A DNA stretch of 64,000 nucleotides from the NCBI GenBank assembly GCA_963708865.1, contig CAVPUC010000002.1:310001-374000 (forward strand), written 5' to 3'. Origin of the DNA: DAIDKA01 sp963708865. Its GTDB lineage: Bacteria; Pseudomonadota; Gammaproteobacteria; Steroidobacterales; Steroidobacteraceae. Positions 1-9,120 of the stretch are shown piece after piece; position 1 is the stretch's first letter, and the number at the start of each line of letters is the position of its first letter. The notes beneath the pieces are model-generated. The model did not search any database. It saw nothing but the letters and a program-made list of their open reading frames with translations, and was not told where the DNA came from. The position numbers were made by a program, and so were the translations under genes.

Positions 1-232
1 GCTGTGAAAGGTCGAATCCTGGCTGCGCCAGATGGTAGTCGATCATCTTCGCCAGACTGCCGCCGAAGTTGCGATTGGCAATCGCCTGGAACGGTGCCAG
101 ATCCAACTGCACCTGGTCCAGTCGCCCGCCAAGGCGCTGGCGGTACTGCGCGATGAAGCTGGGAATGCAGGCCGCCACCAGCACCGCCGCGAGCAGGACG
201 AGTCGATCCAGGATGCCGCGTAGGATGTTCAT
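1..232 (-). CDS. DUF2937 family membrane protein, 3' end missing
   Basis: This is the amino-terminal part of a small membrane protein that resembles the DUF2937 family; the left window edge cuts it. About 77 residues are visible, starting MNILRGILDRLVLLAA. One hydrophobic segment lies at about residues 8-25, followed by the polar run QYRQRLGGRLDQV and then FQAIANRNFGGSL. The start is the ATG at 230-232. No strong ribosome binding site is visible upstream. The function of the family is unknown. The family call is from memory of its typical sequence and is moderately sure. Confidence 0.7.
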   Translation of the reverse strand, partial: MNILRGILDRLVLLAAVLVAACIPSFIAQYRQRLGGRLDQVQLDLAPFQAIANRNFGGSLAKMIDYHLAQPGFDLSQ

Positions 233-345
233 GGGGCGAGTATGGCAAGCCGTTTGCGCAATGCAATATGCTTTGCATCGCGGCACTTCGGCACGCCGGA
301 TTGTTGCCAGGGCACCGCCGGGCCGGAATGTTGGCCGCGACGAGA

Positions 346-786
346 CTATTCGGTCAGCAGCAGCAGGCCCTCAAAGTTCTGATTCCAGTAGCAAGAATAG
401 AGAATCCAGGTGTCCTTAGGCTTGTAGTACGAGAAGTACCAAACGATACCGCGCTTTTCGGTTTTCTCAATCATGGTCACTATCATGATTGAGCTCCCGG
501 CTTTCTTTTCTATTAGCTTTTCGTAGCCGAGATACTTGCCGTAATTCACGGCGGAACCCTCGCGCTTCGATTCGGAATCGCTGATGATCGCCTCCAGCTG
601 GGCGTGGGTCTTGTCCCAGTACGGCGCGACGCTTTCGAAGACTCCACGAACGCCCTTCGTTCCCAGCTGCGCCATGGCATCGGAAGCCAGTTTTTCGGCG
701 GCCTTCTCATCGGGCAGGGATGCGGCGAAGGTGGCACCGCTTTGAAGGAAGGCAAGCGCTGCGACATAGACCACAACTCGAAACAT
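346..786 (-). CDS. Hypothetical exported protein, 146 aa
   Basis: I do not recognise this protein. The first 22 residues look like a signal peptide: a hydrophobic stretch VVVYVAALAFLQSGATFA followed by a plausible cleavage site before ASLPDEK. The mature part is polar and mixed, with a tyrosine- and tryptophan-rich end (IVWYFSYYKPKDTWILYSCYW). The ATG at 784-786 is preceded by an AGGTG motif at usable spacing. The next gene upstream on the same strand (951-1406) is also small and exported, so the two may be co-transcribed. No catalytic motif can be seen. Confidence 0.65.
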   Translation of the reverse strand: MFRVVVYVAALAFLQSGATFAASLPDEKAAEKLASDAMAQLGTKGVRGVFESVAPYWDKTHAQLEAIISDSESKREGSAVNYGKYLGYEKLIEKKAGSSIMIVTMIEKTEKRGIVWYFSYYKPKDTWILYSCYWNQNFEGLLLLTE

Positions 787-950
787 GAGTGCACCTGGTG
801 TTTAGGCCGACACTTGCTTCTAGCGGGCGGGCGGACGTGTTACTGCGATCCACCTCACAAACCGCCCAGAAAGGCACCAATATCCCCTGTCCGGCCTTGC
901 GGCAGCTGCGCTTCGATGTACTTGCGCCCAGGATGTGCGGCGTCAGCGGA

Positions 951-1406
951 TCAGTGAACCTTGTGGCCGTCCTGCTTCTGAATGTGGCCCTTGGTGTCGT
1001 CAAGCCGAACGTGCATGGTCTTCCCGTCAGGACTTACCGTGCAGGTGGCGATCTTGACCATGTGACCGTCCTTCAGGTCCGACTCAACGATCGTGTGACT
1101 GTCCTTCATCTTCACTGCAACAGTTGTGAACTCAGGATCGCCCGCGGTGGAGCGACGATCGTCGCGCTGACGGTGTCAAAATAAGAGTTGTCCTGACACC
1201 GGCTGACCGCGGCCATCTGTTTTGATTTTGTATGGCGGTTCACATCCCTGACAGACGTACATGCCATCAGCGAGCACCGATATCACTGGTTTGCCGAGCT
1301 CGGTAGGGCTGTAATTCGGACGCCACGTGCCGTCAAACACGCTTTGCGCGTTGCTGACTGCGGGAACAAGCAGCAACACAGCTATCGCCCAGTGACGTGT
1401 GCGCAT
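951..1406 (-). CDS. Hypothetical exported protein, reading frame broken by two compensating indels
   Basis: This is a small exported protein with a signal peptide (MRTRHWAIAVLLLVPAVSNA) and a mature part with the pattern FDGTWRPNYS, MYVCQGCEPPYKIKTDG and QPVSG. The direct frame stops at 1176-1178. In the next frame the expected continuation SYFDTVSATIV appears, and the original frame then resumes with STAGDPEFTTVAVKMKDSHT and runs to a TGA at 951-953. Removing one A near 1187 and adding one base near 1153 restores about 151 residues. The start at 1406 has a GAGGCGGG motif upstream; an ATG at 1424 is an alternative. I recall similar small proteins of unknown function from other proteobacteria. 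Confidence 0.6.
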
Positions 1407-1478
1407 GGTCCCGCCTCGTTGCATTAAGCAAGCATCGCGACCATGCGCCGATGAGCTACAAAAGTGAATGCGGCCGCG

Positions 1479-4400
1479 TTATTCCATCCCGCCCGGCATC
1501 GGCGAGGTGGGCTGCTCGTGCTTGCGCCGTCGCCGCGGCCCGTCGAGCGGATCGCCTAACAGACGCCGTACGCTGACAAAGAACACGGGTACGAACAGCA
1601 CGCCCAGGACGGCCGCGGTGATCATGCCGCCGGCGACCCCGGTACCGATGGCGTGGCGCGCATTGGCGCCGGCACCGCTCGACAGCACCAGCGGCATGAC
1701 ACCCAAGATGAACGCGAAGGAGGTCATGAGAATGGGCCGGAAGCGCAGCCGCGCGGCTTCCACGACGGCGTCATGCAAGGTTTTGCCGGCGGCATGTTCG
1801 ACGACCGCAAATTCGACAATCAGGATGGCGTTCTTGGCGGCGAGCCCGATGATGGTGATCAGGCCGACCTTGAAGAACACATCATTGGACAGGCCGCGAA
1901 TCTGGGCCGCGGCGATCGCGCCGATGACGCCCAGTGGCACGACCAGCAGCACCGAGACCGGCACCGACCAGCTCTCGTACAGCGCGGCGAGACACAGGTA
2001 CACCACCAGGATCGAGAGCGCGAACAGCGCCGGTGCCTGGGCGCCCGAGAGGCGCTCCTGCAGGGACTGCCCCGCCCAGTCGAAGCCTATCCCATCGGGA
2101 AGCTGTGCGACCTGTTTCTGCATTTCGGTCATGGCTTCGCCCGTGCTGTGGCCGGGGGTGTTGGAGCCGGTGATTTCCACGGCGGAATAGCCGTTATAGC
2201 GGGCAATACTTGGCGTCGCGACCGTCCAGTGCGGGTGCACCACGGTGGAGAGCGGAATCATCGTCGCGAGCGTGTTGCCGTTCGGGCCGGTCGTTGCCCC
2301 CGTAGCTTGGCCAGCTGCCGGCAGCGTGCTCGGCAGGTAAAAATGTGTCAGGGCCTCGGGCCCCATCCGGAAAGGAGCGTCCGCCTCCAGCATGACGCGC
2401 AGTACACGTCCCTGGTAGTAGAAGTCATTGGCGTACACGGGCGCCAACATCAGCTGGATGGATCCGTACAGGTCCGCGGGCGACAGACCCATGGTTTCAG
2501 CCTGCACGCGATCCACCGTGAGATCTAGGCGCGGGGCATCTTCCAGGGTATTGGCCCGCACATTGGTGAGGATCGGTGACTTGGCGGTGTTCTCGAGCAG
2601 GGTCTTCTGCGCGGCGGCGAGCGTGTCGCGTCCCAATCCGGCCCGGTCCTGCAAGAACAGGTCAAAACCCCCGAACTGACCCAGGCCGCGCACGGTCGGC
2701 AAGTTCACCGAGTACGCCTGGGCATCGTGAATGTTGCGCGCCAGAATGCGGTTCGCCCAAGCGATGAACGTAGCCGCGGTGTCCTTGCGCTTGTCCCACG
2801 GTTTGAGCCGCACGAAGCCCAGACCCACATTCTCACCCTGACCGACGAAGCTGAAGCCGGCGATCTCCATGACCGCGTCCACATCGGGGCTTTGGTGCAT
2901 CAGATCCCCGACCCGTGTCATGACCCGCATGGTGCGATCGAGCGTCGTGCCGGGCGGCGTCTGCACGATCACGTACGCGTAGCCTTGGTCCTCCTCGGGC
3001 AGAAAGCCGCCGGGCATGCGCACGAAGATCCACGCGCCCACCGCCACCAGCACCGCGAAGGCCATCATCCAGCGCGGCGCATGCCGCACGGACTGGAACA
3101 CGCGGCGCATGTAGGCCGACAGGCTCCATTCAAAGGCACGGTTGAAACCGCGGAACACCACATTCGGATTCAAGTGCCCGGGGCGCAGCAGCGTCGCACA
3201 CAGCGCCGGGGTGAAGGACAGCGCGAGGAAGGCCGAGAACAGCATGGAGATCGCGATGGTGAGTGCAAACTGGCGGTAGATGGCCCCGACACTGCCGGTC
3301 TGCAGCGCGCTGGGAATGAACACGGCGGCCAGCACCACCGTGATCGCGACAATGGCACCGGTGATCTGCCCCATGGCCTTTTGCGTGGCCTCCCGGGGCG
3401 GCAGATGCTCCTCGCGCATGATGCGCTCGACGGATTCAATGACGACGATGGCATCGTCCACCACAATGCCGATGGCGAGCGCGACGCCGAACAGGCTCAA
3501 GGTGTTGACGGAGAAGCCGACGGCGTAGATGCCGATGAATGCGCCGAGCAGCGCGACCGGCATGACCAATGTGGGGATCAGGGTGGCGCGGATATTCTGC
3601 AGGAACACCAGCATCACCAGGAACACCAGCACCACGGATCCGCCGAGCGTGTACACCACCTCGCGGATCGACACCGAGATGAACTTGGTGGCGTCAAACG
3701 GTGTGATCCAGGTGACCCCGGGCGGCCAGCTGCGCTGCAGTTCGTTCATCCGATCGCGAATGGCCTGCACCACCTTCAGCACATCGGCGCCGGGCAGCAC
3801 GGCGATGCCGCAGCCGGCGATGGGCTTGCCGTCCACCTTGTCATCCAGGCCGTAGGCGTAGGGGCCCAGTTCCAGGCGCGCCACATCCCGCAGCCGCACC
3901 GTGGTGCCGTTCGGGTCGGTGCGCAAGATGATGTTCTCGAACTGATCGAGCGAGGTGAAGCGGCCGGGTACCGTGACGTTGACGGACATCTGCTGATCGG
4001 GAACCGTCGGTACGGCGCCGATGTTGCCCGCGGCCACCTGGACGTTTTGGCTCTGCACCGTCGTCAGCACTTGCGCAGGCGAGAGTCCATAGGCGTGCAG
4101 ACGATCCGGATTCAGCCAGATGCGCATGGCGTATTCGGAGCCGAACTGCTGCACATTGGCAACGCCGTTGATGCGTTGGATCTGGTCGAGCACCCGCGTC
4201 GCGAGCAGATTGCTGAGCTCGTATGAGTTCAAGCTGTTGTCCGTGGACTGCAGTGCCAGCACGATGACGTTGCTGGTGGACGCCTTCTGCACCGTCATGC
4301 CCAGCGCATTGACCTCGGCCGGCAGGCGCGGGGTCGCGAGCACCGCCCGGTTCTGCGTCTGGACGACGGCGGTATCGGGGTCCGTGCCGTTGTCGAACGT

Positions 4401-4676
4401 CAGGGTGACGTTGGCATTGCCCTTCGAATTGGAGCTGGAGGTGAAATACAGCAGATGGTCGATGCCGACGAGCTGCTGCTCGATCACCTGGGTGACGGTG
4501 TGTTCGACCACTTCGGCATCGGCGCCGGGGTAGTTGGCCGACACCTGGACCTGCGGGGGAGCGATGTCCGGATAGGCTTCGATGGGCAGTCGCGTGATCG
4601 ACAGAATTCCGGCGAGCGTGATGAGGATCGCGATAACCCAGGCAAAGACCGGGTGAGAAATGAAGAACCGCGCCAT
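1479..4676 (-). CDS. RND (HAE-1 family) multidrug efflux pump, inner-membrane permease
   Basis: This is the proton-driven inner-membrane pump of a tripartite efflux system, of the AcrB/MexB kind. It is 1065 residues long, typical for the family. The start MARFFISHPVFAWVIAIL gives the first transmembrane helix. The proton-relay acidic pair is visible in TM4 (GIVVDDAIVVIESVERIM) and the relay lysine in AKNAILIVEFA. The adaptor gene ends 6 bases upstream, so the two form one unit. No outer-membrane channel gene follows and no TetR-type repressor adjoins, so the channel must come from elsewhere. The substrate cannot be read from the sequence. Confidence 0.95.
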   Translation of the reverse strand: MARFFISHPVFAWVIAILITLAGILSITRLPIEAYPDIAPPQVQVSANYPGADAEVVEHTVTQVIEQQLVGIDHLLYFTSSSNSKGNANVTLTFDNGTDPDTAVVQTQNRAVLATPRLPAEVNALGMTVQKASTSNVIVLALQSTDNSLNSYELSNLLATRVLDQIQRINGVANVQQFGSEYAMRIWLNPDRLHAYGLSPAQVLTTVQSQNVQVAAGNIGAVPTVPDQQMSVNVTVPGRFTSLDQFENIILRTDPNGTTVRLRDVARLELGPYAYGLDDKVDGKPIAGCGIAVLPGADVLKVVQAIRDRMNELQRSWPPGVTWITPFDATKFISVSIREVVYTLGGSVVLVFLVMLVFLQNIRATLIPTLVMPVALLGAFIGIYAVGFSVNTLSLFGVALAIGIVVDDAIVVIESVERIMREEHLPPREATQKAMGQITGAIVAITVVLAAVFIPSALQTGSVGAIYRQFALTIAISMLFSAFLALSFTPALCATLLRPGHLNPNVVFRGFNRAFEWSLSAYMRRVFQSVRHAPRWMMAFAVLVAVGAWIFVRMPGGFLPEEDQGYAYVIVQTPPGTTLDRTMRVMTRVGDLMHQSPDVDAVMEIAGFSFVGQGENVGLGFVRLKPWDKRKDTAATFIAWANRILARNIHDAQAYSVNLPTVRGLGQFGGFDLFLQDRAGLGRDTLAAAQKTLLENTAKSPILTNVRANTLEDAPRLDLTVDRVQAETMGLSPADLYGSIQLMLAPVYANDFYYQGRVLRVMLEADAPFRMGPEALTHFYLPSTLPAAGQATGATTGPNGNTLATMIPLSTVVHPHWTVATPSIARYNGYSAVEITGSNTPGHSTGEAMTEMQKQVAQLPDGIGFDWAGQSLQERLSGAQAPALFALSILVVYLCLAALYESWSVPVSVLLVVPLGVIGAIAAAQIRGLSNDVFFKVGLITIIGLAAKNAILIVEFAVVEHAAGKTLHDAVVEAARLRFRPILMTSFAFILGVMPLVLSSGAGANARHAIGTGVAGGMITAAVLGVLFVPVFFVSVRRLLGDPLDGPRRRRKHEQPTSPMPGGME

Positions 4677-4682
4677 GCCGGA

Positions 4683-5802
4683 TCAGGATCCCGCGGCGCG
4701 ATCGGGCAGCACTTTGACGTGCATTCCCGGGTGCACCTTGTCGACGCTGGTGGCAATGACCTGGTCGCCGTCGTTGAGGCCGCCGGTAACCAGCCAGTTG
4801 GTCCCCATCATGGTGTCGGCCTGAATGTGCTTTTGCAGGACCTGGCCATCCGCGGCAGCGACCTCGACGAACGCGCCTGCGCCATCCCGGCGCACGATCG
4901 CCTGGGGCAACACGTAGGCACGATTCTGCGTGCCCAGCGTCAAGTGCACGGTGACGAACATTCCGGGCAGCAGCTGGCGCTGGGGGTTGGCAATGATGCC
5001 GCGAAAGGCGAGGGCGGCGTTGGTGGGATCGACGGTGACATCATCGAAGTCGAGGCTGCCCAGCGGCGTGTACGGGGTGCCATCGGGCAAGATGACCTGC
5101 AGGGTGGCCTTGTCGGGACTGAACAAGGTGACATCGCCCTTGGCCTGCGCGGCGCGCAGCTGCAGCGATCTCATCCGCAGGGCGGTCGAAATTCACATAC
5201 AGATGGTCGATCTGATCGATGGTGGTGAGCAGCGTTGCTTCGCCTTGGCCCACCAGCGCCCCTTCGGTGACGCGTTGCTGTCCGGAGCGGCCGGCAATGG
5301 GCGCGGTGACGGTGGCGTATCCGAGGTTGATGCGGGCGGTCTCGACATTGGCCTCGGCCTGCTTGACCTGCGCCTGCGAGGAGCGCTCGGTGGCGTTGTT
5401 GTTGTCCACATCGGAGCGCGAGACCAGACCGCTTGCCAGCAGCTCGCGCGTACGTTTCGCGTTGACCGCGGCATTGGTCGCGGTCGCCTGGGCCTGGGCC
5501 AATCCCGCGAGGGCTGCATCCAGGGCTGCCTGATACGGCTTCGGGTCGATCTCGAACAAGACCTCGCCCGCGCGCACCTCGGAGCCCTCGCGGTACAGCC
5601 GCCGCAGCAGGATCCCGGGGACCCGTGCCCGTACGTCCGCGGATCGCACCGGCGAGAGCCGCCCGACCAGGTCACGGGTCAGGGGCAGCACCTGCGCTTT
5701 CGCGCGCAGCACGGAAACTTCCGGGGTCTGGGGGCTGGAGGCGGTCGGTGCCTGCGAGCAACCTGCGGCCAGGATGACGGCCAGTGATAGACAGAAGCGC
5801 AT
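4683..5802 (-). CDS. RND efflux periplasmic adaptor lipoprotein (frameshift near 5165)
   Basis: This is the membrane-fusion partner of the downstream RND pump. The start at 5800-5802 gives MRFCLSLAVILAAGC, a lipoprotein signal with cysteine 15 in the lipobox. The barrel-sandwich and coiled-coil region follow (GRLSPVRSADVRARVPGIL, then VLFEIDPKPYQAALDAAL). Near 5165 the frame changes: NFDRPADE in the first frame continues as LQLRAAQAKGDVTLF in the next, matching the usual beta-barrel region. One extra base explains it, leaving about 372 residues. The neighbouring pump gene is intact, so this looks like sequence error or a recent break. Confidence 0.85.
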
Positions 5803-5870
5803 GGGGGCGCATTCTATGCCATCCACTGTGGTTGAAAGCAGCACATTAGCTGCAACGTCGAGGTCGAGCG

Positions 5871-7664
5871 CTAAGCTGATCCGCCGCTGCCCAGGCGCAA
5901 TGCCTCGAGTTGCTCCCAGCGGGCGAACTTGCGTGCCATTTCCTGCTCAATCGTACCGGCGCGGGCGCTGTCGGCACGCATGACCTCCCCGGAGGAGTGC
6001 TGGTACTCGGCGGAACTCATCCGCTTCAACAGCGCGGCCTGCTCGATCTCCAGTGCTTCGATCTCCTGGGGCAGGGAGGCAAGTTCGCGCTGGTCCTTAT
6101 ATCCGAGTCTTGATTTCGGGCGCGGCGGCGGCGCGGCAGCCGCGGCGGCAGCGCCGGACGCGGTTCGCACCGCTGCGAAGGCGGACGGGGCGCCGGCGGC
6201 GCGCGCAGCCGCCGAGGCGGCCTTCTGGAGCAGCCAGTCTGAGTAGCCGCCGACGTATTCGCGCCAGCGTCCATGGCCCTCCGCGGCAATGGTCTGCGTG
6301 ACGATGTTGTCCAGAAAGCGCCGGTCATGGCTTACCAGCAGTACCGTGCCGGGGTACTCAGCGAGCGTCTGTTCCAGCAATTCGAGCGAGTCGATGTCCA
6401 GGTCATTGGTGGGCTCATCGAGGACCAGCAGGTTCGCGGGCCGTGCGAACAGGCGGGCGAGCAGCAGCCGATTGCGTTCACCTCCGGACAACATGCGCAC
6501 CGGCGACTGCGCGCGCCGCGGGGAGAACAGAAAGTCCTGCAGGTAGCTCGAGATGTGTTTGCGCTGGCCGGCGATCTCGACCCAGTCGGATCCCGGGCTG
6601 ATGGTATCTGCCACCGTGCGCTCCGGGTCCAGTGCCGCGCGCATCTGATCAAAGTAGGCGATATTGAGGTTGGTCCCCAGTCGCACCGTGCCCGAATCCG
6701 GCGCCTGCGTCCCCAAGATCAGGCGGATCAGCGTGGATTTGCCCGCGCCATTGGGCCCGATCAGCCCCACCCGATCGCCCCGCATCACCCGCGCCGAGAG
6801 CCCGTCAATGACCGTGAGATCCCCGAAGCGCAGCGTGACCTCCTCGAGTTCGGCGACGAGCTTCCCCGAGCGCTCCCCGGAGTCGACCTGCAGATTGACG
6901 CGTCCCACCCGCTCGCGCCGCGCCGCCCGCTCACGCCGTAATTGTTCCAGGCGCAGCACGCGCCCCTCGTTGCGGGTCCGGCGCGCCTCCACGCCCTTGC
7001 GGATCCACACTTCCTCCTGCGCGAGCAGCTTATCGAAGCGGCTGTTTGAAACGCTCTCGGAAGCCAGTTCCTGCTCCTTGAGCTCCTGATAGCGCGCGAA
7101 ATTGCCGACGTAGGAGCGCAGCACACCGCGGTCCAGCTCCACGATGCGGCTCGCGATGCGGTCCAGGAACTCACGGTCGTGGGTGATGATGAGTGCGGCG
7201 CCGACCTCCGGGATCAGCTGCTGCAGCGTCTCGATGGCGGCGATATCCAGATGGTTGGTCGGCTCATCCAACAGCAGCAGGTCGGGCTCTGCGGCAAAGG
7301 CGGCGGCGAGCGCCGCGCGCTTGCGCTCCCCGCCCGAACCGGTCGCGGCCGCGCGCACCAGGTCGACCCCGAAGCGCTCCAGGTACATGGCCAGCTTCCA
7401 ATCATGCTCAGCGGGCGGCGCGGGCAGCACCGGTTCCTGCTCGACCATGGCGATGCGCAGTCCGTCGCGACGTTCGATGGCGCCATCATCCAGGGCGGCC
7501 ATGCCGGTCACCACTTTCAACAGTGTGGATTTGCCGCTGCCGTTGCGGCCGATGAGTCCGATGCGCTCACCCTCCTGCACGGACAGCTGGGCATGATCCA
7601 GCAAAGGGAAGTCGCCATAGGCCAGCTGCGCATCGCGAAGGGTCAGTAGTGTCATGTCCGCCAT
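5871..7664 (-). CDS. uup: ABC-F family ATPase, Uup type
   Basis: This is a soluble duplicated ABC ATPase without membrane segments, of the ABC-F group that acts on ribosomes; Uup has also been linked to branched DNA intermediates. Both halves carry Walker A (IGRNGSGKSTLLK and IGPNGAGKSTLIR), signatures (SGGERKRAALA and LSGGERNRLLLARL) and Walker B with LLLDEPTNHLDI and LVLDEPTNDLDI. A linker arm lies between them and a basic coiled-coil tail ends the protein, which favours Uup over EttA. I chose the ATG at 7662-7664 (MADMTLLTLRDAQLAYG); the ATG at 7655 is equally possible. The 5' end is divergent from pobA with about 75 bases between. Confidence 0.88.
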   Translation of the reverse strand: MADMTLLTLRDAQLAYGDFPLLDHAQLSVQEGERIGLIGRNGSGKSTLLKVVTGMAALDDGAIERRDGLRIAMVEQEPVLPAPPAEHDWKLAMYLERFGVDLVRAAATGSGGERKRAALAAAFAAEPDLLLLDEPTNHLDIAAIETLQQLIPEVGAALIITHDREFLDRIASRIVELDRGVLRSYVGNFARYQELKEQELASESVSNSRFDKLLAQEEVWIRKGVEARRTRNEGRVLRLEQLRRERAARRERVGRVNLQVDSGERSGKLVAELEEVTLRFGDLTVIDGLSARVMRGDRVGLIGPNGAGKSTLIRLILGTQAPDSGTVRLGTNLNIAYFDQMRAALDPERTVADTISPGSDWVEIAGQRKHISSYLQDFLFSPRRAQSPVRMLSGGERNRLLLARLFARPANLLVLDEPTNDLDIDSLELLEQTLAEYPGTVLLVSHDRRFLDNIVTQTIAAEGHGRWREYVGGYSDWLLQKAASAAARAAGAPSAFAAVRTASGAAAAAAAPPPRPKSRLGYKDQRELASLPQEIEALEIEQAALLKRMSSAEYQHSSGEVMRADSARAGTIEQEMARKFARWEQLEALRLGSGGSA

Positions 7665-7738
7665 TATCGATGAAGCGTCCAATTGAAGCGACGATATGTC
7701 CATGGCGGGCGCTTGGGCCGCGCGCGACGATAATGGAT

Positions 7739-8905
7739 ATGCGCACCCAGGTCGCAATCATCGGCGCAGGTCCCGCGGGCTTGCTGCTGGGTCAGCTGCT
7801 CGCCCAGTCGGGCATCGCTTCAGTGATCCTGGAAGCGCGCGCTCGCCAATACATCGAAAATCGGGTCCGCGCCGGGGTCCTGGAACACCAGACCGCCAGT
7901 GTCATCGAGGCGGTCGGCGCCGGCGCGCGCCTGGCGCGCGAGGCCTTGCGCCACCAGGGCGTCGAACTTGTGTTCGGCGGCGAGTCGCATCGCATCGATT
8001 GCGCGGCGCTCACCGGCCGGTCGATGACCATCTACGGGCAGCAGGAGGTCGTGAAGGATCTGATCGCCGTGCGCCTGGCCGCTGGCCTGCCGCTGCATTT
8101 TGAGGTCGAGAACGTCGCACTCGCCGGATTGGATGGGGATTTTCCGCAGGTGTCGTTCAGCTGTGGCGGGGAGGCGCAGCGGCTCGACTGCGACTTCGTT
8201 GCCGGCTGCGACGGCTTTCATGGCATCAGCCGCGCCAGCATTCCGGCCGGCGTGCTCCAGCTCTACGAGCGCGCCTATCCTTACGCGTGGCTCGGCGTGC
8301 TGGCGCAGGCAACGCCGCTGCCCGAGATCATCTATGCGCGACACGAGAATGGTTTCGCGCTGCACAGCATGCGTTCGGCAACGGTGACGCGTCTGTACCT
8401 GCAGTGCCGGCCCGATGAGCCGCTGGAACCCTGGAGCGATGAGCGGATCTGGGAGGAGCTGCAGCGGCGACTGACGGTGCCCGGAGGCCCGCGCCTGAAT
8501 GAGGGACCGATCCTGCAAAAATCGTTGACCCCGATGCGCAGCTTCGTCGTGGAGCCGATGCAGTACGGCCGCTTGTTCCTGGCCGGTGATGCCGCCCATA
8601 TCGTGCCGCCGACCGGCGCCAAGGGCATGAACCAGGCCGCCGCGGATGTGCAGATTCTGAGCCGCGCGTTCCAGGCGTTTTATGACAGCGGCACGCCGGC
8701 CGCATTGCGCGACTACTCGGCGACCTGCCTGCAGCGGGTGTGGAAGGTGCAGCGCTTCTCGCGGATGATGACCGACCTCTTGCACGTGAATCCCGAGGAT
8801 TCGCCGTTTGACCGGCGCTGCCGGGAGGCGGAGCTGGCCTACCTGGCAACTTCCGCGAACGGCGCCGCGACGTTCGCCGAGAACTACGTGGGCTTGCCGG
8901 TATAA
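7739..8905 (+). CDS. pobA: 4-hydroxybenzoate 3-monooxygenase
   Basis: PobA is an FAD- and NADPH-dependent cytosolic hydroxylase that turns 4-hydroxybenzoate into protocatechuate, the entry to the beta-ketoadipate pathway. The 388 residues start MRTQVAIIGAGPAGLLLG, with the Rossmann FAD motif GAGPAG, then ENRVRAGVLEHQT, CDFVAGCDGFHGISR, the second FAD motif LFLAGDAAHIVPPTGAKGMN and the end FAENYVGLPV. The substrate-contacting tyrosines of the Pseudomonas enzyme have counterparts in ERAYPYAW and AENYVGLP. An ATG two codons upstream is also in frame. An AraC-type regulator resembling PobR lies beyond rhlE. No other protocatechuate genes are nearby. Confidence 0.93.
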   Translation: MRTQVAIIGAGPAGLLLGQLLAQSGIASVILEARARQYIENRVRAGVLEHQTASVIEAVGAGARLAREALRHQGVELVFGGESHRIDCAALTGRSMTIYGQQEVVKDLIAVRLAAGLPLHFEVENVALAGLDGDFPQVSFSCGGEAQRLDCDFVAGCDGFHGISRASIPAGVLQLYERAYPYAWLGVLAQATPLPEIIYARHENGFALHSMRSATVTRLYLQCRPDEPLEPWSDERIWEELQRRLTVPGGPRLNEGPILQKSLTPMRSFVVEPMQYGRLFLAGDAAHIVPPTGAKGMNQAAADVQILSRAFQAFYDSGTPAALRDYSATCLQRVWKVQRFSRMMTDLLHVNPEDSPFDRRCREAELAYLATSANGAATFAENYVGLPV

Positions 8906-8914
8906 ACCGGACTT

Positions 8915-8940
8915 AATCGGCGCTTTGCGCGGCGCCGATT
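8915..8940 (+). terminator. Stem-loop just after pobA
   Basis: A perfect 9-bp inverted repeat (AATCGGCGC and GCGCCGATT) with an 8-base loop begins 10 bases after the pobA stop. It lacks a following T run, so it may be a weak or Rho-assisted terminator or an mRNA 3' end stabiliser. Confidence 0.4.
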
Positions 8941-9120
8941 GGACGCGCGCACTCATTATCTGTACAGTGCACGTCGCTGGAAGTGGGTTGCGCGGTCAGC
9001 GCCCCATCTTGCTCGAGCGGTGTCCTTCTGTGACGCCTGCCGATATCTTCAACTTCTCCCCTCGCTCTGACCGCGGCGCCAATGGCCCCGTGCGAGTCTT
9101 ACTCAAGGTTTCTTTCAAAC

